NCBI GenBank assembly: GCA_944321745.1
Contig: CALUML010000002.1
Coordinates: 1 to 63,630 of the forward strand
Reading direction: 5' to 3'
From: an uncultured Bacteroidales bacterium
Lineage (GTDB): Bacteria > Bacteroidota > Bacteroidia > Bacteroidales > Paludibacteraceae
DNA length: 63,630 bases
Part shown: positions 43,783 through 52,882 of the stretch, one piece after another
How the letters are laid out: every line of letters begins with the position of its first letter
Numbering within the stretch: the first letter of the stretch is position 1
Notes under the pieces: generated by a model
Database searches by the model: none
What the model was told of the DNA's origin: nothing
The model's input: only the letters and a program-made list of their open reading frames with translations
Made by a program: the position numbers and the translations under genes

Positions 43783-44237
43783 GCCACCCGCTCCACCCCT
43801 TTACTATTTTTTAACACCCCAACGCCCCACAACTCACCATTATGGACTATCTTTGCCCTGCCGAAAACGGATTTGGCATTTAACCCAAACCGGTCAGCAG
43901 ACCATTCAGGTTTAAAGAAAAAAAAGAAACACATGGACAAAGTGAGTTACGCGCTGGGGATGAGCCTCGGCAACAACCTGCTGCAAAGCGGCATCACAAC
44001 GTTGGACTACGCCCGGCTGGCCCAAGGCATACAGGACGTGATGGAACACCGCAAGCCGGAAATTTCCTACCAGGAAGCCCAGACGGCCATCAACGACTTT
44101 TTCCGGGCACTGCAGGACAAGGCGGGGCAGAAGAACCGCGAGGAAGGACAGGCGTTCCTCGCCGCCAACGCCCGGCGCCCCGAAGTGGTCACCCTGCCCA
44201 GCGGGCTGCAATACGAAGTAGTGCGCGAAGGCACCGG
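43783..44237 (+). repeat. 455-bp direct repeat, left copy (FKBP 5' fragment)
   Basis: Identical to 60872-61326 except for one base (A at 43821, G at 60910). It includes the FKBP promoter (TAtcTTTGC at 43848-43856), the leader and the first 101 codons of the FKBP gene, ending GGCACCGG. The offset between copies is 17,089 bp. Outside the copies the flanks differ completely on both sides. Confidence 0.95.
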
Positions 44238-44358
44238 GCCGATGACAAACCCGCCGAAACCGGAATGGTCTTCATCGCCGCCATTGCTTGGCATCTTCTT
44301 GTTTACACCAACAAAATCCACATTTAAACTATCTGCAACCAACCAATTGTACAGGTAG
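43933..44358 (+). pseudogene. Truncated FKBP-type prolyl isomerase (left copy), fused to foreign sequence
   Basis: The first 101 residues match the intact FKBP at 61,022 exactly (MDKVSYALGMSLGNNLL...VVREGTG). At 44238 the sequence switches to antisense of an SGNH lipoprotein gene, adding 40 unrelated residues (PMTNPPKPEWSSSP...) before a stop at 44358. The entire FKBP catalytic domain is missing, leaving only the N-terminal dimerisation domain. The native promoter side is retained, so a non-enzymatic fragment might still be expressed. Confidence 0.9.
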
Positions 44359-44544
44359 CCGCGATAACCCGGTTCATTTGCTTCGGTCAAGGAGTCGCCT
44401 CTCGGCATGATTCTTATTGTTTTCTTTATTGGCGATGGTGGTGGGACATCACCTCCGTGGTTATCACCACATGCGATCTGAAAAAAAGGGGCACAAGGCC
44501 ACGACCACACTTGTTAATGCAAGTTTCCAATTCATTTTACTCAT
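44238..44544 (-). pseudogene. Truncated, frameshifted SGNH/GDSL hydrolase lipoprotein
   Basis: Only about the first 100 residues remain. The start (44544, MSKMNWKLALTSVVVALCPF) reads in one frame; after a run of seven T (44481-44487 region on the coding strand) the expected lipobox and domain (QIACGDNHGG, TIRIMPRGDSLTEANEPGY, LNVDFVG, DEDHSGFGGF) read in another. Six T would join them. The GDSL block I Ser is present, but blocks III and V are lost at the junction with the FKBP fragment. It follows SusD by 80 nt and was originally the third gene of the SusC-SusD operon. Confidence 0.75.
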
Positions 44545-44623
44545 TTTTTAAAGTAGGACAGGGGGGAGATTTTCACCCTCCCTCCCTATCCGTTCTGTGT
44601 TTGTGTATTATTTGGGTAAGTTT

Positions 44624-46279
44624 TTAGAAATACCCCGGATTGTTGCCATCTGCCTGCATTAAGGGATTGGCCGATATTTCAGACTGCGGTATAGGTAACA
44701 GCAAGTTCTTTTCCACGTTGAATTCAAAGGGATTGATTTTGTTGGCTTCATCGTATCCCCACATTTCATACGGCTGTTCCGCCCATTCCACCAAATCAAT
44801 ATACCCGGCCGCATGCCAACGTTTCATATCGCTGAAGCGAATATCTTCTTCACCGGCCAATTCCACCAAACGTTCGTTGATGATATTGTCCATGGTGATA
44901 GTCGTGGTGAAGTCGGCTGGCACAGGCGATTCCGTTCCATCAGGGGTGGATAAACGTGCACGATGCCGAATGTCATTCAACTGCTGGCGGGCTGCCGGTT
45001 CATTTCCCGTCTGCAAATACGCTTCGGCTACGGCCAGTTTCACATCGGCCAGGCGAAGCAAGCGCGGGTTATTTCCCGAAGTCACACCATACTGGTGGTC
45101 TAAATCACCACGCCGTTCACCATTGATGTATTTGATGAACTGGTAACCGTTGAAGTTGTACCAGTCACCACTCAGCCAGTCAAAACCTTCCTTGCCTCCT
45201 TCATTGCGGTTCAAGATGGTTTCATCGAAACGGGGATCACCATCCTCAAAAGCATCGATTAACTTCTGCGTCGGGCCGAACACGCTTCCGCACATGTAGT
45301 TGGTGTGCTGGTGTTCCCAATACTGTATATACGTGGCTCCCATGGCACCTGCATCGCCACCGAAGTTCCCGTTCAGCCACGGATTGTCCTCTTTGATATT
45401 TTCGCTGGCCTGGTATTCGAACAACGACTCCGCGTTGTTTTCTTTCCGGATATCAAAGTTGTCGCCAAACGGAATTCCTTCGATGGTACTCACCGAATTG
45501 TCTATCCTTTCAAACCAAGTAATGGCATTGTTATAATCTCCTGTACGATTGCCGCCGTCATATTGGTCTGCATAACAAGCCCTCAACATATAAGCCTTCA
45601 CCAGCAAACCACGTGCACTATTCTTGAATACACGTCCTTTGTTCTTGTCATCCCACGAGTCGGGCAGCAAATCAACGGCAACTTCCAAATCGCCGATGGC
45701 TTGATCAAGCAGTTCGAAACCTTTGGTCGGAGGCAAGTAGGAGTCTTCGATCGATTTTATCCGATAATATTGGTTGGGAGCTTTGCGAAAGCTGTCCCAT
45801 AGGCGGATATTTGCCCATGAACGCAAGAACAAGGCTTCACCTTTACGCCAGTTGGCTTTGCCAGGCGTTTCAATCACCGCCACCACTTCAGGGTCTTCCA
45901 ATTTCTCAAGCATGAAATTGGCACGTGCGATGAGCGCATAGAGAATATCCCAATAGGACAACACCGTCCCGTCACCCGTCGTGAGGGAAACGAATCCTTC
46001 AAATTGCAAGTTACCGTTGTTTTGCACAGTCAAGTCATCCCCGGAAAGCCAAAGTTTGCCCAATGGGCCGGCATGGAACGCCCCGTTGTCCATGTTCGGG
46101 CAGTACAGCACACCCAGTTCGCTGTAAATAGCTCCCATACCTCGATCCACCCGGTTTTCGTTTTCGAAGTACACGGATTCCAGCTCCGATGTAGGTGGAA
46201 CGTCCAAAAAATTTTCACATGCGACAAATAACCCGACAATCGGGACAAAAAGTAGCATGACATACCACTTTTGCTTCAT
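44624..46279 (-). CDS. susD: SusD/RagB-family glycan-binding lipoprotein
   Basis: I chose the ATG at 46279 (MKQKWYVMLLFVPIVGLFVAC); a start at 46303 is also possible. The roughly 551-residue lipoprotein opens with NFLDVPPTSELESVYFEN and closes with the SusD block (EDIRFSDMKRWHAAGYIDLV..NPFEFNVEKNLLLPIPQSEI..NPGY). It pairs with the SusC upstream, at a 54-nt gap. It is only distantly similar to the SusD at 32,353, so it serves a different glycan. Confidence 0.95.
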   Translation of the reverse strand: MKQKWYVMLLFVPIVGLFVACENFLDVPPTSELESVYFENENRVDRGMGAIYSELGVLYCPNMDNGAFHAGPLGKLWLSGDDLTVQNNGNLQFEGFVSLTTGDGTVLSYWDILYALIARANFMLEKLEDPEVVAVIETPGKANWRKGEALFLRSWANIRLWDSFRKAPNQYYRIKSIEDSYLPPTKGFELLDQAIGDLEVAVDLLPDSWDDKNKGRVFKNSARGLLVKAYMLRACYADQYDGGNRTGDYNNAITWFERIDNSVSTIEGIPFGDNFDIRKENNAESLFEYQASENIKEDNPWLNGNFGGDAGAMGATYIQYWEHQHTNYMCGSVFGPTQKLIDAFEDGDPRFDETILNRNEGGKEGFDWLSGDWYNFNGYQFIKYINGERRGDLDHQYGVTSGNNPRLLRLADVKLAVAEAYLQTGNEPAARQQLNDIRHRARLSTPDGTESPVPADFTTTITMDNIINERLVELAGEEDIRFSDMKRWHAAGYIDLVEWAEQPYEMWGYDEANKINPFEFNVEKNLLLPIPQSEISANPLMQADGNNPGYF

Positions 46280-46333
46280 ATTTTTATGTGTTCTCATATC
46301 CAATTATTTTATATTTTCTCATATCTGTTATCC

Positions 46334-49300
46334 TTAGAACCTCAGCGATAAGCCAGTATAGCAAATCAACGGAGCCGGGTTGTAGTCGTCTTCCGGGTCC
46401 AACCCGCCATAATTGGTGAGCGTGAAAAGGTTCGATGCGCCGACGTAGATGCGCGCATAATTCAAAATGTTGTGCAATGCTTTGTAAACGGCATCGGGCA
46501 ACGTGTAGCCCACTTGCAGGTTCGACATGCGGAAATAACCCGCATTTTCCACAAAGTAAGAGGAGAAGCGGTTATTGCCCGCCGGGTCGCCAAGGCGTAT
46601 GCGAGGTATGGTTGTGTCCTTGTTGTCTTCCCTCCAATAATTCCATATCTCGGGCGATTGGTTTGCGGCCACGGCCGATGTGTTGAGGAATGACTGTTTT
46701 ATCACATTGGCCTTTTGCACATCACCCACACCCGTGAATTGGGCATTGATGTCGAAACCTTTGTACTCGGCCGCCAGGTTCAACCCATAGTAGAAGCCCG
46801 GGATGGTCTTACCCAAGTACACTTGGTCGTAGCTGTCTATGCGCCCGTCGGGGTTAGGGGAATAGAAACGGTCTCCGTTAGCAATATCTTGCTCTGTGGG
46901 TACGCCGCGCACATCTTTGAACCAGAAATCCCCTCCCTGCACTTGGACCTGCTTGTAGATTTCATCGTAGTATTGGTCCATGAAGCCTTCGGCCTCTTCC
47001 CGGCTTTGGAACATGCCGCCCAGCACATAGCCACGGATGTAGTTCATGGAGTAGCCTTCTTCTATTCCTCTGTCCAAATAGGGTACACCGTTATACATTT
47101 TTACCACTTCGTTCTTTACCGTGGTCAAATTGCCGCCGACAGAGAACAGGAAATCGCCAAATTCCTTGGTGTAATTCAACGTTACTTCGAACCCCGTGTT
47201 CTTTACTGCGGCTATATTGTCCACCGGCTGGTCTATCAGACCGACGCTTGGCGGCAAAGTCACCGGCTGCAGGATGCCGTCTGTCATTTTGTAGTAGTAT
47301 TCGAACGAACCATTCAGGCCTTGGAACAACGAGAAATCCACACCCGCATTGAAAGTCGTGGTCTTTTCCCACGACAGTGTCTCGTTGGCCATACCGTAAA
47401 TCGTGGCTCCCGTACTGTAATAGCCATAGCCGGGCTTGCCGGGATTGTTCCCCCAAGCATAAACCGGTGCCGTGTTGATAGGCGACAGGTAAGCCATGTC
47501 GTTCACTTCCTGGTTGCCCAGCTGCCCCCAACTTGCACGGAATTTGATATCATCCACCCATTCGGCCGACTCCATGAAACTTTCACCCGACATGCGCCAA
47601 GCCAAGGCCACACCGGGGAAATACCCCCAACGGTGTGCCGGTGCAAAGCGCGAACTGCCGTCGCGGCGCATGGTTACATCCACATAATATTTGTAGTCGT
47701 AATTATAGCCCAAGCGAAGCAACATGCCAACCAAGGCACCTCTATTCTGCGAGGATGCCACGCTTGTGTACTGGTTTTCACCACCTAAAAGCCGGAGATC
47801 CGGATTGGTCGTGGTCATGTATTGGGTTAAGCCGCGTGTGTACTTGCTGTTATATTGCTGCCCCATGAGGTTGAACAGCACATCAAGGTTGTTCTTCTGT
47901 ATGGATGTTGTATAGTTGGCCGTGAACTCGTAAATCAAGTTCGTATTGGTCGTCTTCCGCTCGGCATACGACCCCACTGAACCCTCCGGTTGAGCCGTAG
48001 GGTCTACACCTCCATATTCAAAGATGCAGCCTGCATATTCAGAGAACTCGTCTATGTTGTTGCTGAAGTTGTCCAGGCTGACGGTTCCTTTCAATGAAAG
48101 TCCTTTCAATGGCTTAAGTTCCAAATAGGCATTCCCGATGATGCGGGTCGATGAGTTCACATTATCCCGGGTCTGCATCTGTCCCAAGAAGTTGTTTCGG
48201 GTCATGGAGCCATATTTCACGTTCGAATTCCAGTTGCCGTCCTCGTCATAGCCTTCCACCACGCCGGCATAACCGTACAGCCCGTTTTCATCGTATATTG
48301 GCTGCCAGGGCGGGGTCGCGGCAGCCGTGATCAAGTCCGGTGCTATCGAAGAATGCCCGGTGGCATGGCTTAGGCGGATGTTGACTCCTGTGCGGATATA
48401 CTTGTTGATGTCCACGTTCAGGCGGAATGCGCCGGAGTAACGTTCCAGGTCATCGCCAATGCGGGTGCCTTCCTCGTTGGCATAACCAAACGAGGCATTG
48501 TAGTCTGCATTTGCCGTACCCCCGGAGATGCGGAGAGAGTAATCTTGTGTTAAGGCATTGTTGTTCAACGAAGCTGATTGCCAGTCGTACGTATCGCTGT
48601 TGCCCAAGTAATTAGGACTCGAGGGGTCGAACACCAGCAAGTCACGGCGGTCCACATCGGACGGATAACTTGGATTGGTATGAAAGAATGTGTTGAAATA
48701 GTTGGCGTATTGCTGCGTATTCATCACATTTATCCTTTTAAGTTGGTTCTGTACACCGATTTTGTGGGAATACTCTATCTTCGGAGCCGTTTCCTTCCGT
48801 CCGCTCTTGGTCGTGATCAGGATGACGCCATTGGCCGCCCTCACCCCATAGATGGCGGCGGAAGCCGCGTCTTTCAGGATAGAAATGGACTCAATGTCGT
48901 TCGGGTCAATCATGGACATGATGTTGATGTTTCCACGCGTATAATCATCGTTTTCTACACCGGCACCGTATTCTTTTACCGGTATCCCGTCAATGACATA
49001 CAAAGGAGATGCGACTCCCCATGTGTTTACCCCGCGGATACGAATAGTAGGACGGGAGTTCGGGTTCCCTTGGTTTCCTTGGACTTGCACCCCGGCCATC
49101 TGCCCCTGCATGGCCATTTCCGGCGACAAGGTGACCGACTTGGCGATGTTTTCCGAACTCATGGTCGAAATGGCGGTGGTTACATCGCGTTTCGAACGTG
49201 TGCCGTAACCGATAACGACTACTTCGTCCAGCCGTTCCGCGTCTTCTTTCAGTACGATTTTCAAATTTTGTGAAGAAGGAGTTACTGTTACTTGATCCGT

Positions 49301-49807
49301 CACGTAACCGATGTAGGAGATTTCCAGCTTCGTTCCCACAGGCACTTCCAGGCTGAATGACCCATCCATGTCCGTAATGGTACCCTCGTCTGTCCCCTTG
49401 GCTTGTATCGTGGCCCCAATGACTTCCACGCCATTTGCATCACGCACGGTACCACTCACTTTCACTTTCGCGTTCTTCGCAACGATAACGATGTAATTCC
49501 CATTGATTTCGTAACTGCACGCAGTGCCTTCCAAGATGGCATCCAAGGCACTTCTCAATGTGGCATTTTCTACTTTTTTTGCCACTCTTTTTTGGGAATC
49601 CAAGATGGATTCGTCATAACCCACAGACATGCGGGTCTGTTGCTCCACCTGCAGGAGTGCCTCTTTGATGGTGATATTGTTTCCCGCCAATGTAACTCTT
49701 CGCTCTTGCGCATAACCGCATAGCGAACCTGCCCAAAAGAGCAGCAAGAAAACAGCCCGCCAACAAGAGCGGAGGTGATTCTTTGCTTTGTTTGTTTTCT
49801 GATACAT
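46334..49807 (-). CDS. susC: SusC/RagA-family TonB-dependent transporter with STN domain
   Basis: I chose the ATG at 49807 (MYQKTNKAKN); a GTG at 49834 is weaker. After the signal (FLLLFWAGSLCGYAQ), residues about 30-105 form an STN domain (VTLAGNNITIKEALLQVEQQ..LDAILEGTACSYEING), the module by which TonB transporters signal to FecR anti-sigma factors. A carboxypeptidase-like domain (VSGTVRDANGVEVIGATIQA), the plug (LYVIDGIPVKEYG, SISILKDAASAAIYGVRAAN) and a barrel ending in LSLRF follow. The FecR just upstream and the ECF sigma further on support trans-envelope regulation. Confidence 0.95.
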   Translation of the reverse strand: MYQKTNKAKNHLRSCWRAVFLLLFWAGSLCGYAQERRVTLAGNNITIKEALLQVEQQTRMSVGYDESILDSQKRVAKKVENATLRSALDAILEGTACSYEINGNYIVIVAKNAKVKVSGTVRDANGVEVIGATIQAKGTDEGTITDMDGSFSLEVPVGTKLEISYIGYVTDQVTVTPSSQNLKIVLKEDAERLDEVVVIGYGTRSKRDVTTAISTMSSENIAKSVTLSPEMAMQGQMAGVQVQGNQGNPNSRPTIRIRGVNTWGVASPLYVIDGIPVKEYGAGVENDDYTRGNINIMSMIDPNDIESISILKDAASAAIYGVRAANGVILITTKSGRKETAPKIEYSHKIGVQNQLKRINVMNTQQYANYFNTFFHTNPSYPSDVDRRDLLVFDPSSPNYLGNSDTYDWQSASLNNNALTQDYSLRISGGTANADYNASFGYANEEGTRIGDDLERYSGAFRLNVDINKYIRTGVNIRLSHATGHSSIAPDLITAAATPPWQPIYDENGLYGYAGVVEGYDEDGNWNSNVKYGSMTRNNFLGQMQTRDNVNSSTRIIGNAYLELKPLKGLSLKGTVSLDNFSNNIDEFSEYAGCIFEYGGVDPTAQPEGSVGSYAERKTTNTNLIYEFTANYTTSIQKNNLDVLFNLMGQQYNSKYTRGLTQYMTTTNPDLRLLGGENQYTSVASSQNRGALVGMLLRLGYNYDYKYYVDVTMRRDGSSRFAPAHRWGYFPGVALAWRMSGESFMESAEWVDDIKFRASWGQLGNQEVNDMAYLSPINTAPVYAWGNNPGKPGYGYYSTGATIYGMANETLSWEKTTTFNAGVDFSLFQGLNGSFEYYYKMTDGILQPVTLPPSVGLIDQPVDNIAAVKNTGFEVTLNYTKEFGDFLFSVGGNLTTVKNEVVKMYNGVPYLDRGIEEGYSMNYIRGYVLGGMFQSREEAEGFMDQYYDEIYKQVQVQGGDFWFKDVRGVPTEQDIANGDRFYSPNPDGRIDSYDQVYLGKTIPGFYYGLNLAAEYKGFDINAQFTGVGDVQKANVIKQSFLNTSAVAANQSPEIWNYWREDNKDTTIPRIRLGDPAGNNRFSSYFVENAGYFRMSNLQVGYTLPDAVYKALHNILNYARIYVGASNLFTLTNYGGLDPEDDYNPAPLICYTGLSLRF

Positions 49808-49843
49808 AAAATTAAATTTTGGATTGTTTTTCACATGAAGCTA

Positions 49844-50578
49844 TTATACTTCTCTTTTTGTGATGCTGAAGTTCATATCGGTTATCATTTTTCCCAGTAC
49901 CGACATCACTTCCTGGATGTCCGCATCGGGCGGAAAGGTTATTGTCAGACGTTTTCTGGCTGTTTCCGTCTCTTCGTAATTGAAAATGACATTAAAATGG
50001 CGTTCCAACGTGCTTGCCAGACAATCAACAGAGACTCCTTGGAATACGAGGTATCCTTTCATGCCCCATGCTATCTTATCCAAGTTCACAGACGTTTTTA
50101 TCAAACGGTTGTTAGTCGCGTTGTAGTCGTAGCGAATTCCCGTTTCATCGGCCAAGAATTGCTTCCTGTTTTTGAAAGAGAGAACGAATTTCCCATCCAA
50201 TAGGGTAGTCATGACCTCCTCCATGTCCGGATAAGCCGTGATGCCCAAAGTGGCTTCCGATATATCGGCGCTCAACTTGTCCGTGTTTACCCGGAATGGG
50301 CAATCAGCCTTCTGTACATGGAAAAATGCTTCACCGGACAAGTACACTTCGCGCGTTTTGCCCATAAACTTCTCCGGGCAAAACAGGACGGAACCGGCAG
50401 AGAGCCACACCTGCGTGCTGTCCGACAGCACCACATGGCGCATTTCACTATTCGTCGTGGCGTATTCCACCAACCGCAAACTGTCCTCCCGCCATTCCAA
50501 CCAGGCATAAGCACACCATGCACCTACCATGGGCAGGATGATATATGATAGAATTTTCAATAAATGCCATGTTTTCAT
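49844..50578 (-). CDS. FecR-family protein without the cytoplasmic anti-sigma domain
   Basis: This 244-residue protein starts directly at its transmembrane helix (LLKILSYIILPMVGAWCAYAW), followed by the periplasmic FecR domain (HVVLSDSTQVWLSAGSVLFC..YLSGEAFFHVQ..VMTTLLDGKFVL..LDKIAWGMKGYLVFQGVSVD) and the STN-like C-terminal domain (LTITFPPDADIQEVMSVLGK). The usual N-terminal 70-90 residues that hold the sigma factor are missing. In the 197 nt upstream no in-frame continuation is seen, only a short frame (MAEKETVKTTK) ending in TAG. It lies just before SusC, where a sensor partner is expected. It may be a relic or a periplasmic signalling part working with the full FecR at 56,715. Confidence 0.75.
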   Translation of the reverse strand: MKTWHLLKILSYIILPMVGAWCAYAWLEWREDSLRLVEYATTNSEMRHVVLSDSTQVWLSAGSVLFCPEKFMGKTREVYLSGEAFFHVQKADCPFRVNTDKLSADISEATLGITAYPDMEEVMTTLLDGKFVLSFKNRKQFLADETGIRYDYNATNNRLIKTSVNLDKIAWGMKGYLVFQGVSVDCLASTLERHFNVIFNYEETETARKRLTITFPPDADIQEVMSVLGKMITDMNFSITKREV

Positions 50579-50775
50579 GTCCCGGCTATTTTGTCGTTTT
50601 CACGGTCTCCTTCTCCGCCATGTGATGTACAAGTTCGTCACAGATGTTTTGACAACAAGTCTTTCCTTTCCCAAGATATCTTCAGTTTCAAAAGAAAAGG
50701 GATGCCCTAACGTTGGCAGGGGTCGTTGCCCCCGTCCATGGTCCGGGGCTTCCCTTTCATTTGTTTTTCGTTATA

Positions 50776-51663
50776 CTATTCTTTCACGAATTTTGCGCAT
50801 ACGCCGCCGGCTTTCACCAAGTAAATGCCGGAAGCCAAGTTGCCCACGGCTATTTGTTCACCTGCGTAAGCTTCGGCGGCATACACTTCCATGCCCGACA
50901 AAGTATAGATGCTTACGTGCCCCTGTACCCCGGTCAAGCTGATGCTTTCCGTGGCCGGGTTGGGATAAATGAGGAGTGATCCTGCATTCACTTCCTTCAT
51001 GCCTGTGCCACCGCTTGGCTCTGTTGAACGAGTAAACTTGATGTTATCTACATATACATTCATTTTATTTTCATCCCCACCGTTGATGTAGAATATAATT
51101 TTATTTGTTTTTGATTCAGGAGTGAGTTTGCCGGATTTCTTGAACTCATCTAATGACACAGTGATACGATTCCATTCATCAGCTGCTCCATCAACCCCCC
51201 ATGTTTCTACAGAAGCGATCTCGATGCCTGAGTTATTCAGACCTATTTTATACTGATTCAATGGGAACCCTTCCACATATACGTCTGCGCTTATTTGTTC
51301 CCACGCATGCAGATCCCAATAATTATTCTCCAAATCAAGCATCTGCAAGGCAACACTACCCCAAGAGCCTTCTCCTTCCACGTTTTCTTTAACCCAGCAT
51401 ACACTTTTTTCTGATTGGTTATATAGAAAATCTTTTTTAGGATTATCCACGATGCTCACCACCTGCGAACCCCAAGGTCCCATTTGTGTTAGGAAGTCCC
51501 CCTCGGCTCCCGGGACAAAAGGGATTGCGCCTTCTGTTTCTGCATCCATGACAACCCATTCCAATCCGCCCGGATCGGCAATCTTTTCCGCCTTCACGCC
51601 AGCAAAACACAACACACAAGCTGCCAAAACAGCTTTACGAGCAAAAAATAAATTTGTCCTCAT
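50776..51663 (-). CDS. Secreted carbohydrate-binding-like protein with T9SS C-terminal sorting domain
   Basis: This 295-residue protein has a Sec signal (AVLAACVLCFAGVKA). The middle (about 30-210) is a beta-sandwich with alternating aromatic residues (GSWGSVALQMLDLENNYWDL, HAWEQISADVYVEG, WNRITVSLDEFKKSG, NVYVDNIKF), like a jelly-roll carbohydrate-binding module. The end is a textbook T9SS type A signal: LLIYPNPATESISL, VSIYTLSGMEVY, LASGIYLVKAGG, AKFVKE. The YPNPA motif is the clearest of the eight sorting-domain-like ends here. No catalytic residues are obvious. It likely binds glycan at the surface. Confidence 0.78.
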   Translation of the reverse strand: MRTNLFFARKAVLAACVLCFAGVKAEKIADPGGLEWVVMDAETEGAIPFVPGAEGDFLTQMGPWGSQVVSIVDNPKKDFLYNQSEKSVCWVKENVEGEGSWGSVALQMLDLENNYWDLHAWEQISADVYVEGFPLNQYKIGLNNSGIEIASVETWGVDGAADEWNRITVSLDEFKKSGKLTPESKTNKIIFYINGGDENKMNVYVDNIKFTRSTEPSGGTGMKEVNAGSLLIYPNPATESISLTGVQGHVSIYTLSGMEVYAAEAYAGEQIAVGNLASGIYLVKAGGVCAKFVKE

Positions 51664-51742
51664 AATAGTAAATGTTTGAAAAATTAGTAATTAAAGATTT
51701 ATTTAAGTTGCTTATTACAGCCTAATGAAGCTACGTGGTGTA

Positions 51743-52834
51743 TCATTTCTTTATGAAGTCCGGAGCCAAGGGTGCGCGGGGAGTGCCTCCTCCACCAATC
51801 CGGTCGGGCGCATTGTTCACCACTACATGCAGGTTGGTGAATATTTTCAGCATATCGCGCCCCCACGGTGTATCCATGGGTTGTTGGGGAGAAAAACCCC
51901 AGTTCTTTTCAAACTCCTCGGAGAAGCGCCCGTCCGGTCCCCATTCGGTGATGATGGCATAAACATCCCAAGCCGTGTCATCCACCAAATAAGCCCCGTA
52001 GTCCTGAAATGCTTGCGCCAGGATGCGGGCGGGCTGTGTCTCCAATTCCAAAGCATCCGGATCCATCGTAGCAGGAAGCGCCAATAAGGCCCCCATGCGG
52101 CATTCTTTGGCCACCGGATAAGAACGCTCCGTGTAATAGTTACCGGGGGCATAACCGTCAGCTTTGAATGCCGGCCAGCGGCAACCCTTCGTTTCTTCAT
52201 CATAGTAAATATTCTTCTTTCCAAAAATATTTACCTTTAACGCATGGCGTATGGGACCCGATTCGGGGGTTAACTCGCCTACCCGCAAGGCACCTCCTAT
52301 GGCCGAAAGGCCGGAGCCGCCATGTGCGCCATATATGCCATCTCCGTAAAGGTCCTCATCGGCGAACAGGTCATGGGACGTACCATATTCGCTCCCTTCA
52401 CAATGGGCAAAGGGCTGTGTCTGCTTGATGGTGTGGCCATCGGGCATGAGTACCGCCAGTCCGGCATTGGGGGTTACCCCGTCCCATGTGGCAGGACTTA
52501 CGATGAAGTCTTGCGGCACGGGTAAGTGTAACAGTGATTTGCCAGTCGTTTCGCAACGGGATTTCGAGCGGTCCCAGCCGGCATCGCTTTCCATGATTTC
52601 CATCAGGGGAGCATTAGGCATCATCACGATGCAATCTTCATCGATGGTCATGCCACCCGCCGGTTCTATCATGGCGTGCACATATTGGGCTTCACTGCCT
52701 ATGGGCATATTCCAAATGGAAGTGGCGGCAAACGGCCACTTGTACGGGTCACGTAATTCCTGTTGTTTTCCACAACTTGCCGCTATCAATGCGCAAGGCA
52801 GGAGAACAGCTGTTTTCAAAAAGTGTGTATTCAT
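51743..52834 (-). CDS. Lipoprotein of unknown function, paralog 3 of a tandem triplet
   Basis: This 363-residue lipoprotein (lipobox LIAASC, Cys21) is the last of three paralogs in a row. Shared blocks: RDPYKWPFAATSIWNMPIG, YVHA near residue 50, TWDGVTPNAGLAVLMPDG, TIKQTQPFAHC, DEDLYGDGIYGAHGGSGLSA, IGGALRVGELTPESGPIRHA, CRMGALLALP, RILAQAFQDYGAYLVDDTAWD, EWGPDGRFSEEFEKNWGF, LHVVVNNAP and a Gly-rich end (RIGGGGTPRAPLAPDF). Invariant His, Asp and Glu residues in HC, DEDLYGDG, HGGSG, RHA and EWGP could form an active site or metal site. I do not recognise the family. The PUL context suggests a glycan-active enzyme or binding protein. Confidence 0.7.
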   Translation of the reverse strand: MNTHFLKTAVLLPCALIAASCGKQQELRDPYKWPFAATSIWNMPIGSEAQYVHAMIEPAGGMTIDEDCIVMMPNAPLMEIMESDAGWDRSKSRCETTGKSLLHLPVPQDFIVSPATWDGVTPNAGLAVLMPDGHTIKQTQPFAHCEGSEYGTSHDLFADEDLYGDGIYGAHGGSGLSAIGGALRVGELTPESGPIRHALKVNIFGKKNIYYDEETKGCRWPAFKADGYAPGNYYTERSYPVAKECRMGALLALPATMDPDALELETQPARILAQAFQDYGAYLVDDTAWDVYAIITEWGPDGRFSEEFEKNWGFSPQQPMDTPWGRDMLKIFTNLHVVVNNAPDRIGGGGTPRAPLAPDFIKK

Positions 52835-52882
52835 ATGAAGATGTGAAATAAAATGTCTTGTTATCTGTTTTTTTTCAGTCGT

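Noticed and set aside
43783..44237. Considered as an att site of an integrative element
   Set aside because: Att duplications are usually much shorter, and no integrase or tRNA target is present; homologous single crossover explains the 455-bp length better.
50579..50775. Looked for the missing N-terminal domain of the short FecR in the upstream gap
   Set aside because: Frames there are short and give no anti-sigma-like sequence; the longest one (ending in TWRRRRP) has no start codon and runs through repeat-like DNA.
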